DNA from: Fragilaria radians
Taxonomy: Eukaryota; Bacillariophyta; Fragilariophyceae; Fragilariales; Fragilariaceae
Length of the DNA stretch: 17,335 nucleotides
Assembly (NCBI GenBank): GCA_900642245.1
Contig: CAAAJI010000051.1
Span: 240,486 to 257,820 of the forward strand
Reading direction: 5' to 3'
Positions within the stretch are counted from its first letter, which is position 1; each line of letters starts with the position of its first letter. Positions 1-9,400 of the stretch are shown one piece after another. The position numbers were made by a program, and so were the translations under genes. The notes beneath the pieces were generated by a model, which saw nothing but the letters and a program-made list of their open reading frames with translations, ran no database searches and had not been told where the DNA came from.

Positions 1-105
1 TTGGCATTTTCTTGTAATAATACTTCTTAGTTTTTAAGTGAAGACATGTATACAATGTTTGCCATTAGAAAGTTTAGTCTATTAAAGCAAATATGTTATT
101 TCAAA

Positions 106-1149
106 CTAGAAATCTTCATAGTAAACATGTTCCAATGTTAAACCTTCTGGTGGCGCAGGTTTCGATTTATTTTCCCTACGACTAGCCCCCTCATGAAGCC
201 ATTTGAGGAATTTTTCTTCCGGTAAGTTACCCCATGCGACATCTAACGCTGTGCCAACCATGTTTCGTATCATTTTATACAGAGCACCTTTTAGATGAAC
301 TTCAATTCTGAAGTTTCCATCGCCTTCATCAATCATCCGTACACTATATACTTCTCGTGTTGTGTTGATGACACCGTCTAACCCACGTTCCTTTTCATCA
401 ATACCAACTGCAAAGGCTCGAAAGTCATGGCTCCCCTCGAACTGCTTTAAGGTTCGCTCCAAAACGTCGAGATTTTGGATGGGAGGTTTCCAGCATAAAT
501 TATATCGATTGTGACGTTCCAATGGATACATTGTAGGAGATACGGATATACGGTATATATACAGTTTGCCAACCGCATCATATATGGCATGCCATGGGAA
601 TTCACCAATCTTTCCTTTCACTTGTTTCGCAACCATAGGGGCGACTCCTAGGTTGTAAATACGTAAATCTTGCCGTAACATGCGATTCATAGATGTTTGT
701 AACTTTATAATTCCATTTTCCAGTGACTTTGCCTTTTGGGTATGTATGAGTTCATCCTCACTTCTTAAATCGAAATGAATTGCTTGACCACGAGCATGAA
801 CACCGGCATCCGTCCGACCAGCACCGACGACTCGGACCGGATGTTGAAATTGTTGTGACAAGACCTTTTCTAGCTCACCCTGAATCGTTCGAGAATCATT
901 GGTCTGCAGCTGAAACCCCTGAAATCCATTCCCATCGTAGGCAATGCGAGCACGACAGCGAAATCCATTTTCTCCCAAGAATACCAATGGATCATCATTC
1001 TCTACTCCAGGGTTGTCATCCTTATGGTGAGCGATGTTTGAAAAAAGAACTGTAGATGGATGATGAAAAGAATGACTGACATTTCCATGAAGGAATGATG
1101 TGTAGATGGCTATTAACTTAGTCCTTCGATTGAATGGCTTTACTTTCAT
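106..1149 (-). CDS. truA: tRNA pseudouridine synthase, TruA/PUS family
   Basis: Encodes a 347-residue protein that should isomerise uridine to pseudouridine in tRNA, the anticodon-arm activity typical of TruA/Pus3-type enzymes. The catalytic block GRTDAGVHA lies at residues 111-119, with the nucleophilic aspartate at D114. Other family blocks are also visible: RIAYDGNGFQGFQLQ (about 68-82), EGSHDFRAF (238-246), the YKMIRNMVGT segment (291-300) and a C-terminal APPEGLTLEHVYY (332-344). The catalytic core starts only near residue 66. The leading 65 residues are an extra, partly basic and hydrophobic segment, consistent with an organelle-targeting peptide (mitochondrion or plastid). The frame is uninterrupted and I see no intron. 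The ATG at 1149 is the first in frame. The gene is divergent from the plastid-protein gene at 1397. Family assignment is firm; the exact target position and the compartment are inference. Confidence 0.95.
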   Translation of the reverse strand: MKVKPFNRRTKLIAIYTSFLHGNVSHSFHHPSTVLFSNIAHHKDDNPGVENDDPLVFLGENGFRCRARIAYDGNGFQGFQLQTNDSRTIQGELEKVLSQQFQHPVRVVGAGRTDAGVHARGQAIHFDLRSEDELIHTQKAKSLENGIIKLQTSMNRMLRQDLRIYNLGVAPMVAKQVKGKIGEFPWHAIYDAVGKLYIYRISVSPTMYPLERHNRYNLCWKPPIQNLDVLERTLKQFEGSHDFRAFAVGIDEKERGLDGVINTTREVYSVRMIDEGDGNFRIEVHLKGALYKMIRNMVGTALDVAWGNLPEEKFLKWLHEGASRRENKSKPAPPEGLTLEHVYYEDF

Positions 1150-1396
1150 AGGAACCTTAGCACTTTATGTGGTTAACAATAAAGTTAACTTTAACGTTAA
1201 AGTAAAACCCCTCATATTCTTGATTGGGGAGTAAGTAATACTATAGAATTCCCAACTAGTCGTGTCGTGTCAAAGAACCAGAACCTATTCGATCACAAAT
1301 TCAGGACATCAAATGAGAACTCATATCAACTTTTTCTCTAATGGGTTCTGCTACTTCCTGACACAATAAAACTGTTTGGAAAGCAATCATCGCATA
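1150..1396. promoter_or_regulatory. Shared divergent 5' region with a 16-bp palindrome
   Basis: These 247 bases separate the start codons of the pseudouridine synthase (-) and the plastid-protein gene (+), so both promoters must lie here. A perfect 16-bp palindrome, ACTTTAACGTTAAAGT, spans 1188-1203 with an ACGT centre, the core recognised by many bZIP factors. Two GTTAAC hexamers lie at about 1172-1177 and 1184-1189. No convincing TATA box stands out. A regulatory role is inferred from position and symmetry only. Confidence 0.4.
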
Positions 1397-2105
1397 ATGA
1401 AATATTGTTCTCATTATAATCCTCTTCTTCTTCTTCTTCTTCCTCTAATTGTTTATCCCATCGTATCTGCATTTGTTGTTGTGGATAGATCTGTGCGAAG
1501 AATACCGCTCAAAGTAGTAAAATTGAAGGAACGACAAACAACGGATAATCTTGATACCCTTGAACATGAAGGATATAACAAAGTCAGAGCAATTGAATGT
1601 GCAGAAGTTTTCGGACGATGCTCACTGGAGGAAGTAAGAAAACTCCGTGATGGTACGTTCTACAAACATAAGTTATGATCATAGCTTGCTTACAGGGAAC
1701 AATCTAATCTTCACTTTTCTCATCCATAATAAATTTTCTTTGGACTAAAACGATGGATCTTACGTTTTTTATTTAGAGGTTCATGAGGAAAGGATTAAAA
1801 CAATTTTCTTGAATAATCTCGGAGGCGGGAATAGTCATATGGAAGATAAGCTATTAGAGCAACGACTATTGGAGGAAGATCTATCCCTTCAATTGAGTCT
1901 ACTTCAAGAAGAAATGCCAGAAACGAGATCATCGATCTTATTTCCAATGGAGGCTACGATACATCCTGAGCATGTGGATACACCCACAAAGGCAGTGGCC
2001 ATCCCTACTCCATCGACAACAATGTTGAACCAGAATTGGCTTGATGCACTTGCCATTGGCTTTACAGTTGGACTAATTGCTGTGGCACCACATCTATTTG
2101 AATAA
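1397..2105 (+). CDS. Small plastid-targeted protein of unknown function, two exons
   Basis: Exon 1 is 1397-1652 and exon 2 is 1777-2105. The 124-bp intron has a GTACGT donor and a T-rich acceptor ending TTTAG. Splicing joins a phase-1 codon (G+AG, Glu86) and yields 194 residues; without it, exon 1 hits a stop at 1676-1678. The N-terminus is a signal peptide: seven consecutive leucines within a hydrophobic run (residues 10-23), then VSAFVV, with predicted cleavage before F26. This Ala|Phe motif is the ASAF-type signal for import into complex red plastids, and the basic stretch after it (RSVRRIPLK) fits a transit peptide. The mature part has an acidic coiled-coil-like stretch rich in Leu and Glu (EDKLLEQRLLEEDLSLQLSL) and a hydrophobic C-terminal segment (NWLDALAIGFTVGLIAVAPH) that could be a tail membrane anchor. 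I do not recognise a functional domain. An in-frame TTG 21 bases upstream is rejected as start because ATG 1397 directly opens the signal peptide. Confidence 0.75.
1421..1446 (+). repeat. CTT/TTC trinucleotide microsatellite in coding sequence
   Basis: About six TTC/CTT units run through 1423-1442. They encode the leucine run of the plastid protein's signal peptide, so slippage by whole units would lengthen or shorten the hydrophobic core without breaking the frame. Confidence 0.8.
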
Positions 2106-2192
2106 TACAAGTAAGCTAAATGTTTGAAGAAAACAAAGTTAACGTTGAATAATCTACATGACAGAGTCCAAGATATGCACTGGCATTGAGAA

Positions 2193-4311
2193 TCAAAATG
2201 CAATTATAGAAGTAATCCTTGTAAATGCCATATCTTTTTCATTACTTGGTAGGACTCTTACAGACAACTTAAACTGGTCATCTTTATTCCTTGGAAACTC
2301 AAATCCCCCAACATGCTGTGCCACACCGCATTCGTCATTGTCGGATAAATGCCAAAGGTGTGTCACAGAAAGTTCATTGACTTTTATGTTTAGTAGCTTT
2401 TCGTTCAGAGCGACCAAAGATCGATCTCCCTTTGGACACTTATTCCAAGCGCAAAATCCAAAGCATACAACAAGAATACCCTTTGGGCTCCAGGGTCCAT
2501 ATTCCTTTATTTCCATCTCATTGGGAAAGACCAAACTTGTCCATCCATCGTTCTCATTAGCATAAAAGTAATCTTTAAAGTCAACTTTTAGTTCAATTGG
2601 ACACTATTCCTGCCTCTCGAGTATATCCATCGCTATCCGAAAATTACCTTGTGCAGGGTTTTTATCAAGAATCGCACGCGAGGTGCCTTTCTCGTAATCC
2701 AGTTTTCCAGCATTTCTTGGACCATTGGTCATAATCCCCTTGTAGCGACTTTCGGATGGTAACAAAGATGTTCGACATATATTACGTTCTCTATAGAAAA
2801 TCTTGGAATCAAGTGAGTGAGAAGAATTAGTATCAAAGAATTTCTTCATGCGTTCATGGTCAAGATTAGATTGAAAAAACTTTTGATAATCTTTATCCTC
2901 ATCGTCTTTCAATTCCTGAAGTTTGAGAGTAATATCCTTGTTAACGTTCTGTAAAAGAGTAAGACCTTTTACTGCTTGGATTAAGTTTTCGATAAGAAAA
3001 AGTCCCATCACATGACCGAACAATGCGTTTACTCGCCAACCTGGATGCCAACTTGCTTTGTGCTTACGATTAGGACATAATGGATTATACTTTTCTTCAG
3101 AGCATGTAGGCTCCCCCTTTTCGATCGCACTGTTGCATTTCATATGACGAATGTACTCTGGAATGGCATTGATCTGTTCCTGAGACAAACCAAACATATC
3201 AGGTATTTCCTGGAGTAAAGTAGCATCAAGATTTTCTTGAATGTGAAGAACAGTAAGCCCATCGTTTTCTAGTTTTTTAAGTTCTGTGATTCGCTCAGGT
3301 CGAACTTTGCCAAAGATGTTCATATCCATAAGTGCTGGTCGATTCCGATGGATACCAACACGATTACCAAAGACGGCTTTCTTTTCGATGTCCTTTCCAT
3401 CGGTCATGCCAAAGTCCCAACTGAGGACATCAGCTTCGTAAAGAGGGGTGAGATGCTCTACTAGGACAACAAAGGGGGCATGGACATTGCTCTAGAATGT
3501 CGTTGTTATGCTTACCATCTACGCCATAAATGGATTCCATGCATAATGCAGTCTGCGGAGCAGATGCCATACCTCCCATAGCATAGTTCCGAGCTTCAAA
3601 CTCAATTCCAGTAGCCTCGAATACTGGTTTGACAATGCCTTCCATAAATGCAGTATAGGATTCATTGTGCAAGTTGCCATGACCAGCCGCGGAGGAATGT
3701 CCACTTGTCGACCAGACAAAACGAGAAAATATGTTTTTTGTTGAAACTGTATGTAGATTTCGGGAGCGTGACTCTTTTTGGTTGGCAAAAATGTCACAAT
3801 CGCACGAGCCATCGCTGAAAAGGTTCTCCCGGTGTGACGCTCGCACAACCTCCAATACTTTAACTTGCAATTTTCGTCGGAAACGATAAATTGAAGGTCC
3901 ATTCATATTGGGAGGAACAAAAGAGCCTTGTATGTTATTCATAAATATGCTGTTAAAGCCTTGAACACCATATTTTATCTTTAGATCGTCAACAACTAAT
4001 CGTTTTGTCGATTCAATCTTACGAAATAATTCGTCAAGGGAGTGCATGGATGTTTCATTGGTTTTCGATATACCTTTAGCCTCGCATGAGGTTTTACAGT
4101 TCTCCTGCAATCGATCCTTCGTCAATGCCATCGGACGAAAGTCTTTAGAAGGTTTGTCAGAACTGAAACTCGTCGAACACACTTTCCAACATGAGATAAT
4201 GGCCAAAGCAGTTATTGCGAAAATTAAAGGCTGTCGGTATGATAGCTTTGTTGATGTTTCTGTCGACGATTTTCGAACTTTTGCCGCCTTGTTACAATCT
4301 TGAAATATCAT
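2193..4311 (-). pseudogene. SGNH/GDSL-hydrolase-like type II membrane protein, copy A, with in-frame TAG
   Basis: Exon 1 is 4311-3516 and exon 2 runs from 3433. The 82-bp intron (3515-3434) has a GTAAG donor and splits a codon after G, exactly as in copy B at 14997-17131. The first open stretch gives 541 residues, then TAG at 2606-2604. The same frame continues for 136 more codons to 2193 with clear homology to copy B, so the ancestral protein was about 678 residues. Features: short cytosolic tail; one membrane segment (about 28-45); lumenal domain with GHSSAAGHGN (204-213, candidate nucleophile S206), NYAMGG (242-247), DVLSWDFGMTD (267-277) and KASWHPGW with H395. These match SGNH blocks I, II, III and V in order. 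The TAG falls where copy B has a serine codon, at the entry to the C-terminal module, which ends RITSIIAF. The truncated 541-residue product keeps all candidate catalytic blocks, so it may still be active. Pseudogene, functional truncation and stop-codon readthrough are all possible. Confidence 0.72.
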
Positions 4312-4487
4312 GTTGTTTCATTGATTGTGATCAGCAAAGCAATGCAAAGGCTAGATTTTTCAAATATGTGGACCGAAACCGAAATTTAACTGTCTTCATC
4401 GTATCTTTTCCGTGAATCATCCAAGGAAAACTTTTATCTTCATAATTCCTTGCACATACTCATAGAAGTTCTGCCCATTAAAGGGAA

Positions 4488-4568
4488 TTGCTAATCCGGC
4501 CCCCCCTGTTTTGCTAATTTGCCCCCCCCCCAATGTTTTAGGGTTAGGGTCTATACCTAGGGTTAGGG
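4488..4568. repeat. Direct-repeated poly-C tracts and telomere-like TTAGGG patch
   Basis: TTGCTAAT followed within a few bases by a C run occurs twice: at 4488-4506 (7 C) and at 4512-4531 (10 C). Immediately after come TTTTAGGGTTAGGG (4536-4549) and CTAGGGTTAGGG (4557-4568). TTAGGG is the telomere unit reported for diatoms. The patch lies between the start of copy A and the 3' end of the MULE pseudogene. It could mark a healed break or an element end. The rest of 4312-4666 shows no gene. Confidence 0.55.
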
Positions 4569-4666
4569 ATCAAGGAGAGCCAGCAATGGAAAACATCGTT
4601 ACAACCCGCGCCGCAGATCGCTGTTATTCTAAACTTCAAGCTCTTGAAAATAAAGATAATTTTCTA

Positions 4667-5960
4667 TTAAATACCGACAAAAGAACATGTTCTTGCGTTA
4701 TGTCCTACTTTGTGACATTTTCCACAATGACGGCGGCTAAGTGATGTAGCTGTCTCTTCATCATATTCAAATGCTGAAGGTTCCCGCCGCGTGCTATTGT
4801 CAAACTTTCGTTTTCTTGCACCCACAGGTCTGCCCCTTGGAATTATTTGAAGTGGATTTGAAATTATTGGTGGATTCTCAAGATTGATAATTTGATCTAC
4901 TCGCGCATTTACGTCCATTTGCCGATGTGGTGGACATTGTGCAAATTCTCTTCCAATCCGTTCCAGTTTATCAGTGAAGGGCAACAATGACGGATGTTTG
5001 GGCATGCCAGCATCAACTCTTTGCACTATCCACCAATGCACATTGAAATCCTCCATTGTGAGATATTGCTGACTTGCGATGAGGGTTTTCAATCTATGGG
5101 GACAAGGTAAACCCATTGTAGTGGTAAAAACCCTCGTACATGCAACATCTTCATTTTGCGCCTTGAATTTATAGTAGCTCTTGATCAGAGCGTACTTTGT
5201 TACTTTCTTCACAACGTCTTTAAATACTGCTGGGAGATTAGATAGACGCCTCAATTTTTCATTGTTCCATTGCACTTCAATGTTATTTTGTTGTTGAGTC
5301 AGAGCAAGATGAAAACGCTCAAAGACTTGCAGCAAATCCCCCATAGAACTGCTAAGTAATCGTTTCAACATTGAGTGCCTGCTCTCAACTCTGCTTGACG
5401 TAACATGCCCCAGATGAAGAAGCTGGTTGGTCCAAGCCGCAACAAAATGTTTTTTCCATTCATTTAACCAAGTAGTTTCCACATATTGAAGAGCGGGATG
5501 GTTAGAGAATTTTAAGCAAAGAGTTCTAACTTCATGCTCATAATCCTCTTCAGTCGAGGCATAACAGATAGAATTCCACATTTTTATGAAGAGATCAAAT
5601 TCGACACCAGTAGTGAACTTCTTACAGTGCAAAAGAACATTCTTGTTGATATGCCAAGTACAAATGCAGATATGCCCCAACTGTTATCTATCTCAAATTG
5701 CTGAAATCAATGCACGTTCTCTATCAGTTACAAACAATTTGGGAATATATCCAACAATGCATTCACACAATGCATTCATAGCCCAGATGTAATCAACAAT
5801 TTCCTCTTTACTCAAGAATGCATATCTGCTGTTAAAGGCGGTGCAACCAACAAAGTGCAGTAAAGGCATTTTTTACCGATTTGTCTTGTACGTGCAATCA
5901 AGAATAAGTCATCGTGCTAAAAGCTAAACAAGGAAAAGTAGTGGTATTTGGAACAACACA
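4667..5960 (-). pseudogene. MULE (Mutator-like) transposase, decayed
   Basis: A DDE transposase of the Mutator/MULE superfamily, which would cut and paste its own element. An open stretch of 337 codons (5680-4667) is preceded in the same frame by further transposase sequence broken by stops. The triad can be located: first Asp in LDCTYKTNR (codon 5899-5897), second Asp in TDRE (codon 5725-5723) and Glu in VESRHSMLKR (codon 5386-5384). Other family blocks are MPLLHFVGCTAF, DYIWAMNAL and CTWHINKNVL. Towards the C-terminus there is a SWIM-like segment (CTRVFTTTMGLPCPH, then FNVHWW) and a CCHC zinc knuckle (CGKCHKVGHNARTC). In-frame stops occur just before and just after the first Asp block and twice after TDRE, so no full-length protein can be made. 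Sequence upstream of about 5960 is too degraded to assign. I found no convincing terminal inverted repeats or target duplication. Confidence 0.82.
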
Positions 5961-6174
5961 TCTACCATCATAACTGATTGTCCTTATAAAGTTGTATTGC
6001 GCCAAAACCATAAAAACGACATGTTGTGGAGCTCTACAGTGACGAACAACCACAACCACTATTCCCTTGATTGTCATGTCCCCTGCACCACCGAGGAATT
6101 ACAAGCACTTGCAGGATCAAAGCTCTTCATTTATAGCTTCATGGAAGATTTGTAGTGACGTTGCCGGTCAAAAT

Positions 6175-6194
6175 AATTTCGAAATTTCGAAATT
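6175..6194. repeat. Perfect 20-bp palindrome
   Basis: AATTTCGAAATTTCGAAATT reads the same on both strands and contains two TTCGAA sites. It adjoins the downstream edge of the copia reverse-transcriptase remnant. It could form a small cruciform or simply be low-complexity symmetry. Confidence 0.6.
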
Positions 6195-6400
6195 TCATAA
6201 ATTTTCAATTGTCTCATCAGTTTTAATTGCAAGACAAGCATCCACATATATGGTCATCAAAACAATTCCAATAGAGGCGTGATTTGCACGTAGGCAAGGA
6301 TCATAGTGACTGCCAGATAGCGGCAAAGTCTGAGTGCTTCAGCCAAAAAAACACTGTCGCTTTGAACAAGACCACAGCTTGCTTTTGTCAAATCCAATCA
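6195..6400 (-). pseudogene. Ty1/copia reverse-transcriptase fragment
   Basis: On the minus strand, 6314-6195 reads GSHYDPCLRANHASIGIVLM and continues TIYVDACLAIKTDETIENL before a TGA. This matches the copia RT stretch in which a DPCL-type segment is followed by the catalytic YVDD box; here the box is YVDA, so the second catalytic aspartate is lost. Just upstream, in another frame, ASCGLVQSDSVFLAEALRL resembles the preceding copia block (YGLVQ..RQF...L), so a frameshift separates the two halves. Neither integrase nor RNase H is recognisable nearby, and no LTR was seen. The assignment rests on motif order recalled from copia elements and needs a search. Confidence 0.55.
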
Positions 6401-9400
6401 GGTATTCTGTATCGGTTTCCATATCAGAGGAGGGTCTCCATTAATGATTTAGACTATGAGATTCTAGGCTGTCGTTGTTACCATCAAGATTCGAAAGTTA
6501 AAGCCAGTTACAACGTGAGCTAGACTGTAATTGAATCATTACCATGTGCTCCTCCGCAGCCTACCCATCCCAACTTAGAAACACATCATTTTGCTTTACC
6601 TTGGATACTTATTTGCCTTTTTTGCATCACAAGCAACATTTTCCTTTGGCCTCTTAGTTTTATACAAACACTGCGAAAATCGCTGAAGTGTTTCCTTTAC
6701 CGACTGGAAAGTTGCCGTAGAAGTACATTCAGCCCGATTCCCATTTCCAAGTTTCATTTTGTAGTCTAAATGGCCAATTGTTTGGAGGAATCCTTAAGCC
6801 TGAATTTTCAAACTTAATTCCTGAGACTTGTTACATACGCAGATATTCTAGATTTGTTCACACCTGCAACGAACAAATCAATTTTATTACTCAAAATTAA
6901 GCCAACAATAACCTTTTGATCACTCTTTTCTAAAAAAAAGTCGCTCCAGCAGACGTTTCCATAATCATTGACAGCTAACGATCAAAACTTGTACACCAAA
7001 AACGTACTCCTCCTAAGCTCAAAAATCTATGCGGATCCAATCTCCTGGAGTCTGGCGTCTATAAGGCCAAATTTCAGTTTTCTGCTGTTTGAATTTGCCA
7101 ATATTTCACAGTACTCTTGATTTTATGATTTAATATGACTTTGCGCCATTATTAATGCGTGGTTTCTGTCACTAGATGAGATATTGATTCGCTCAATCAC
7201 TTCCTATCCTGACTAATTGACTTTCTTTATTTTGTCGTAATCATTCTTAAACTATTCAACAGACTTTGCAATACTTTTAACATGCGCTCTTGACATATTC
7301 TTTTTAATTTTATGGAAAAAGTTCTTGGCGGCACATTGTGCTCGAAAAAATGAGCAATTTAGTCATGAGACTCATGAAGACCAATCCTATTCAACCCTAT
7401 GTTATTTTTATGAATCACCTAAGCTGCCCTGACCCTTGTTTATTCGATATTTTTGTAAAATGATTAAGAAATGCAAATGATTTATATCTTGCAAGTGTCT
7501 ATAGCATACAGCTTCTGTGATCTTTAGGTGTTTCGATGACTTGCTTAGGATATGCAAGTGTACAGCTTTCTGTGATAGTTAGGTATTTGATGACCAATTT
7601 TTGCAGGCGGTTGTCAAGCTTCCTCATCTTCTGTTAGGAGTATCACATAAATTCAATGACATATACATTTACTGAAAAACAAATTCTGAAGTTAAGATAC
7701 TTTAGTTGGAAACAAGGGAAAGTTCGTAGTGATTAAAGCAAATAAGTATCGCATATTTGCTGCGACAACCCGGTATTAGAATAGCCAATTCTCTATCCTT
7801 GTTTTCTAAATTACAGTTACATGAAGATCACTTAGAACAACTTTTAAAGGAGAAGTTCTAGATACAGAGCTCTTTAGGCAAAAAAGAAGAGGTGTATGCC
7901 ACTATCGCAACGGCGACAAATGCCAATTTGATGTTAAGGATGTGTGTAAGAGAATCACAATGGGAAACGTAAGACAATCGAAGCATCAAAACTGGATGTC
8001 TAAGGTGCAATATTGAGCAAGCGAATCTGCTTTAAGATGTCATGTATGTGCCTACACAATAAACAAGGCACTTAAGAATGGTTTCAAGAATGAGAATGAT
8101 GGCATGGTTGTAAAGTCTGTGGAAAATTAGAAGAATTCCAAGAGTATACAATTACATATGCAACGAAGAAAAAGGCCAAGAATGCTTGGAAAGAAGAAAG
8201 CAAGAATCCAGGAGAGAGACTTTGGAATGAACGAGGATCCTATGACAAGACCTCTATGCTGAAAGTTTCAATACTCAAACCTGATTCCCGAAAGGACGTT
8301 TCAAGACCAGATTCGGAATTTCTCTTTGGATAATTATTTCATGTTTGAACAAGCTAAAAATGTTTGTGATACCTGCAACTGAGATACTAAAGTAGGAGAG
8401 GAGAAAATCCATTCAAGTCATTTCCATCAACAAAATGCTGGAAAGATAGCCACAATCCCAGCATTCAGATAGACATTCTAGTCTTTGGCTAACTTACCAC
8501 TATTTATCACAATATAGAGTAATCAAAGCGCCATGTTGGAGTGTAAATTAGTTTTCATAGACAATATTTCTTTCTTTTTATTAGGAATTGAAATTGAAGG
8601 AGATTCAATTGATCGATTGACCGTTTACTATTTCAAAGTCTTACATGAAGTATGATGATTTATTATTCTTCCAAACTTGAAATAGAAAGAATAGTGAATG
8701 TAGCGCATTAATGATCATCGGGAGATGCTTAAATTCATGCAACTTCTTTTATTCACTTTACTTTCTTGTGCTCATGCATCTTGTAAATAGCCTATCACTT
8801 TATTTTATACTTCTGGATCCTCATATTCAAAAATGAAAAGAAACATAAAGTGCATATTAGAATCAGCATGAAGTTCAACCCATATCAGATTGTTTTCAGA
8901 GTAGATAATGTTGAGGAATCGGCAGAAAGACTTTGGATCGTGGTCAATAAGAGCTATGTGCCATCGATTGTAGAAGAGAAAAATAGCCTTCAAATAATGA
9001 CATTTACTTTACAGATAGCACATACATGATAGCACGCAGTTAAAAACCGTAAAAAAAAATCCGTCAACTTAATGAAAGAGAACTGGTGGCTGAAAATCGT
9101 TACCTCGTATTTTGGAATCATATCTATGTTACATTAATGTGACGCTTGGACCTTGAAAAATGGGCCTCCCATCAAACCTTTTGGTAAGTTGATCAAGACC
9201 TGTAGCATAACTAAGAGGGATTGAAAATTGATGATTGCTTAATGACCGATCGATTATCTCCCGAAAGGGACTTGATCGAATCATCCATCGTGACGAACAA
9301 AGCTATTTCTATGCACCACCACTCTGATTTCATATATGTATTTTGTTTTGGGCTGAATTTTTCATGAGCGATATCTTTTCTTACAATGTGGTTACAAATT

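Noticed and set aside
780..1055. 91-codon open frame on + strand
   Set aside because: Antisense shadow of the pseudouridine synthase catalytic region.
1376..1396. TTG at 1376 as start of the plastid protein
   Set aside because: ATG at 1397 is in frame and begins the signal peptide directly; TTG initiation is not expected in a nuclear gene.
2158..2565. 135-codon open frame on + strand
   Set aside because: It overlaps, on the opposite strand, the conserved C-terminal module of SGNH-like copy A, whose homology to copy B shows which strand is coding.
2604..2606. In-frame TAG of copy A as a site of selenocysteine or as an intron border
   Set aside because: Selenocysteine uses TGA, not TAG, and no GT..AG pair around the site removes the stop while keeping the homology to copy B.
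6067..6523. Two consecutive + strand frames (71 and 79 codons)
   Set aside because: The opposite strand carries a copia reverse-transcriptase scrap here; the + frames have no recognisable motif.
8805..8993. 62-codon frame on - strand, aromatic-rich
   Set aside because: Briefly considered as a sliding-clamp-like or other domain fragment, but no motif holds up and the AT-rich context easily produces frames of this size.
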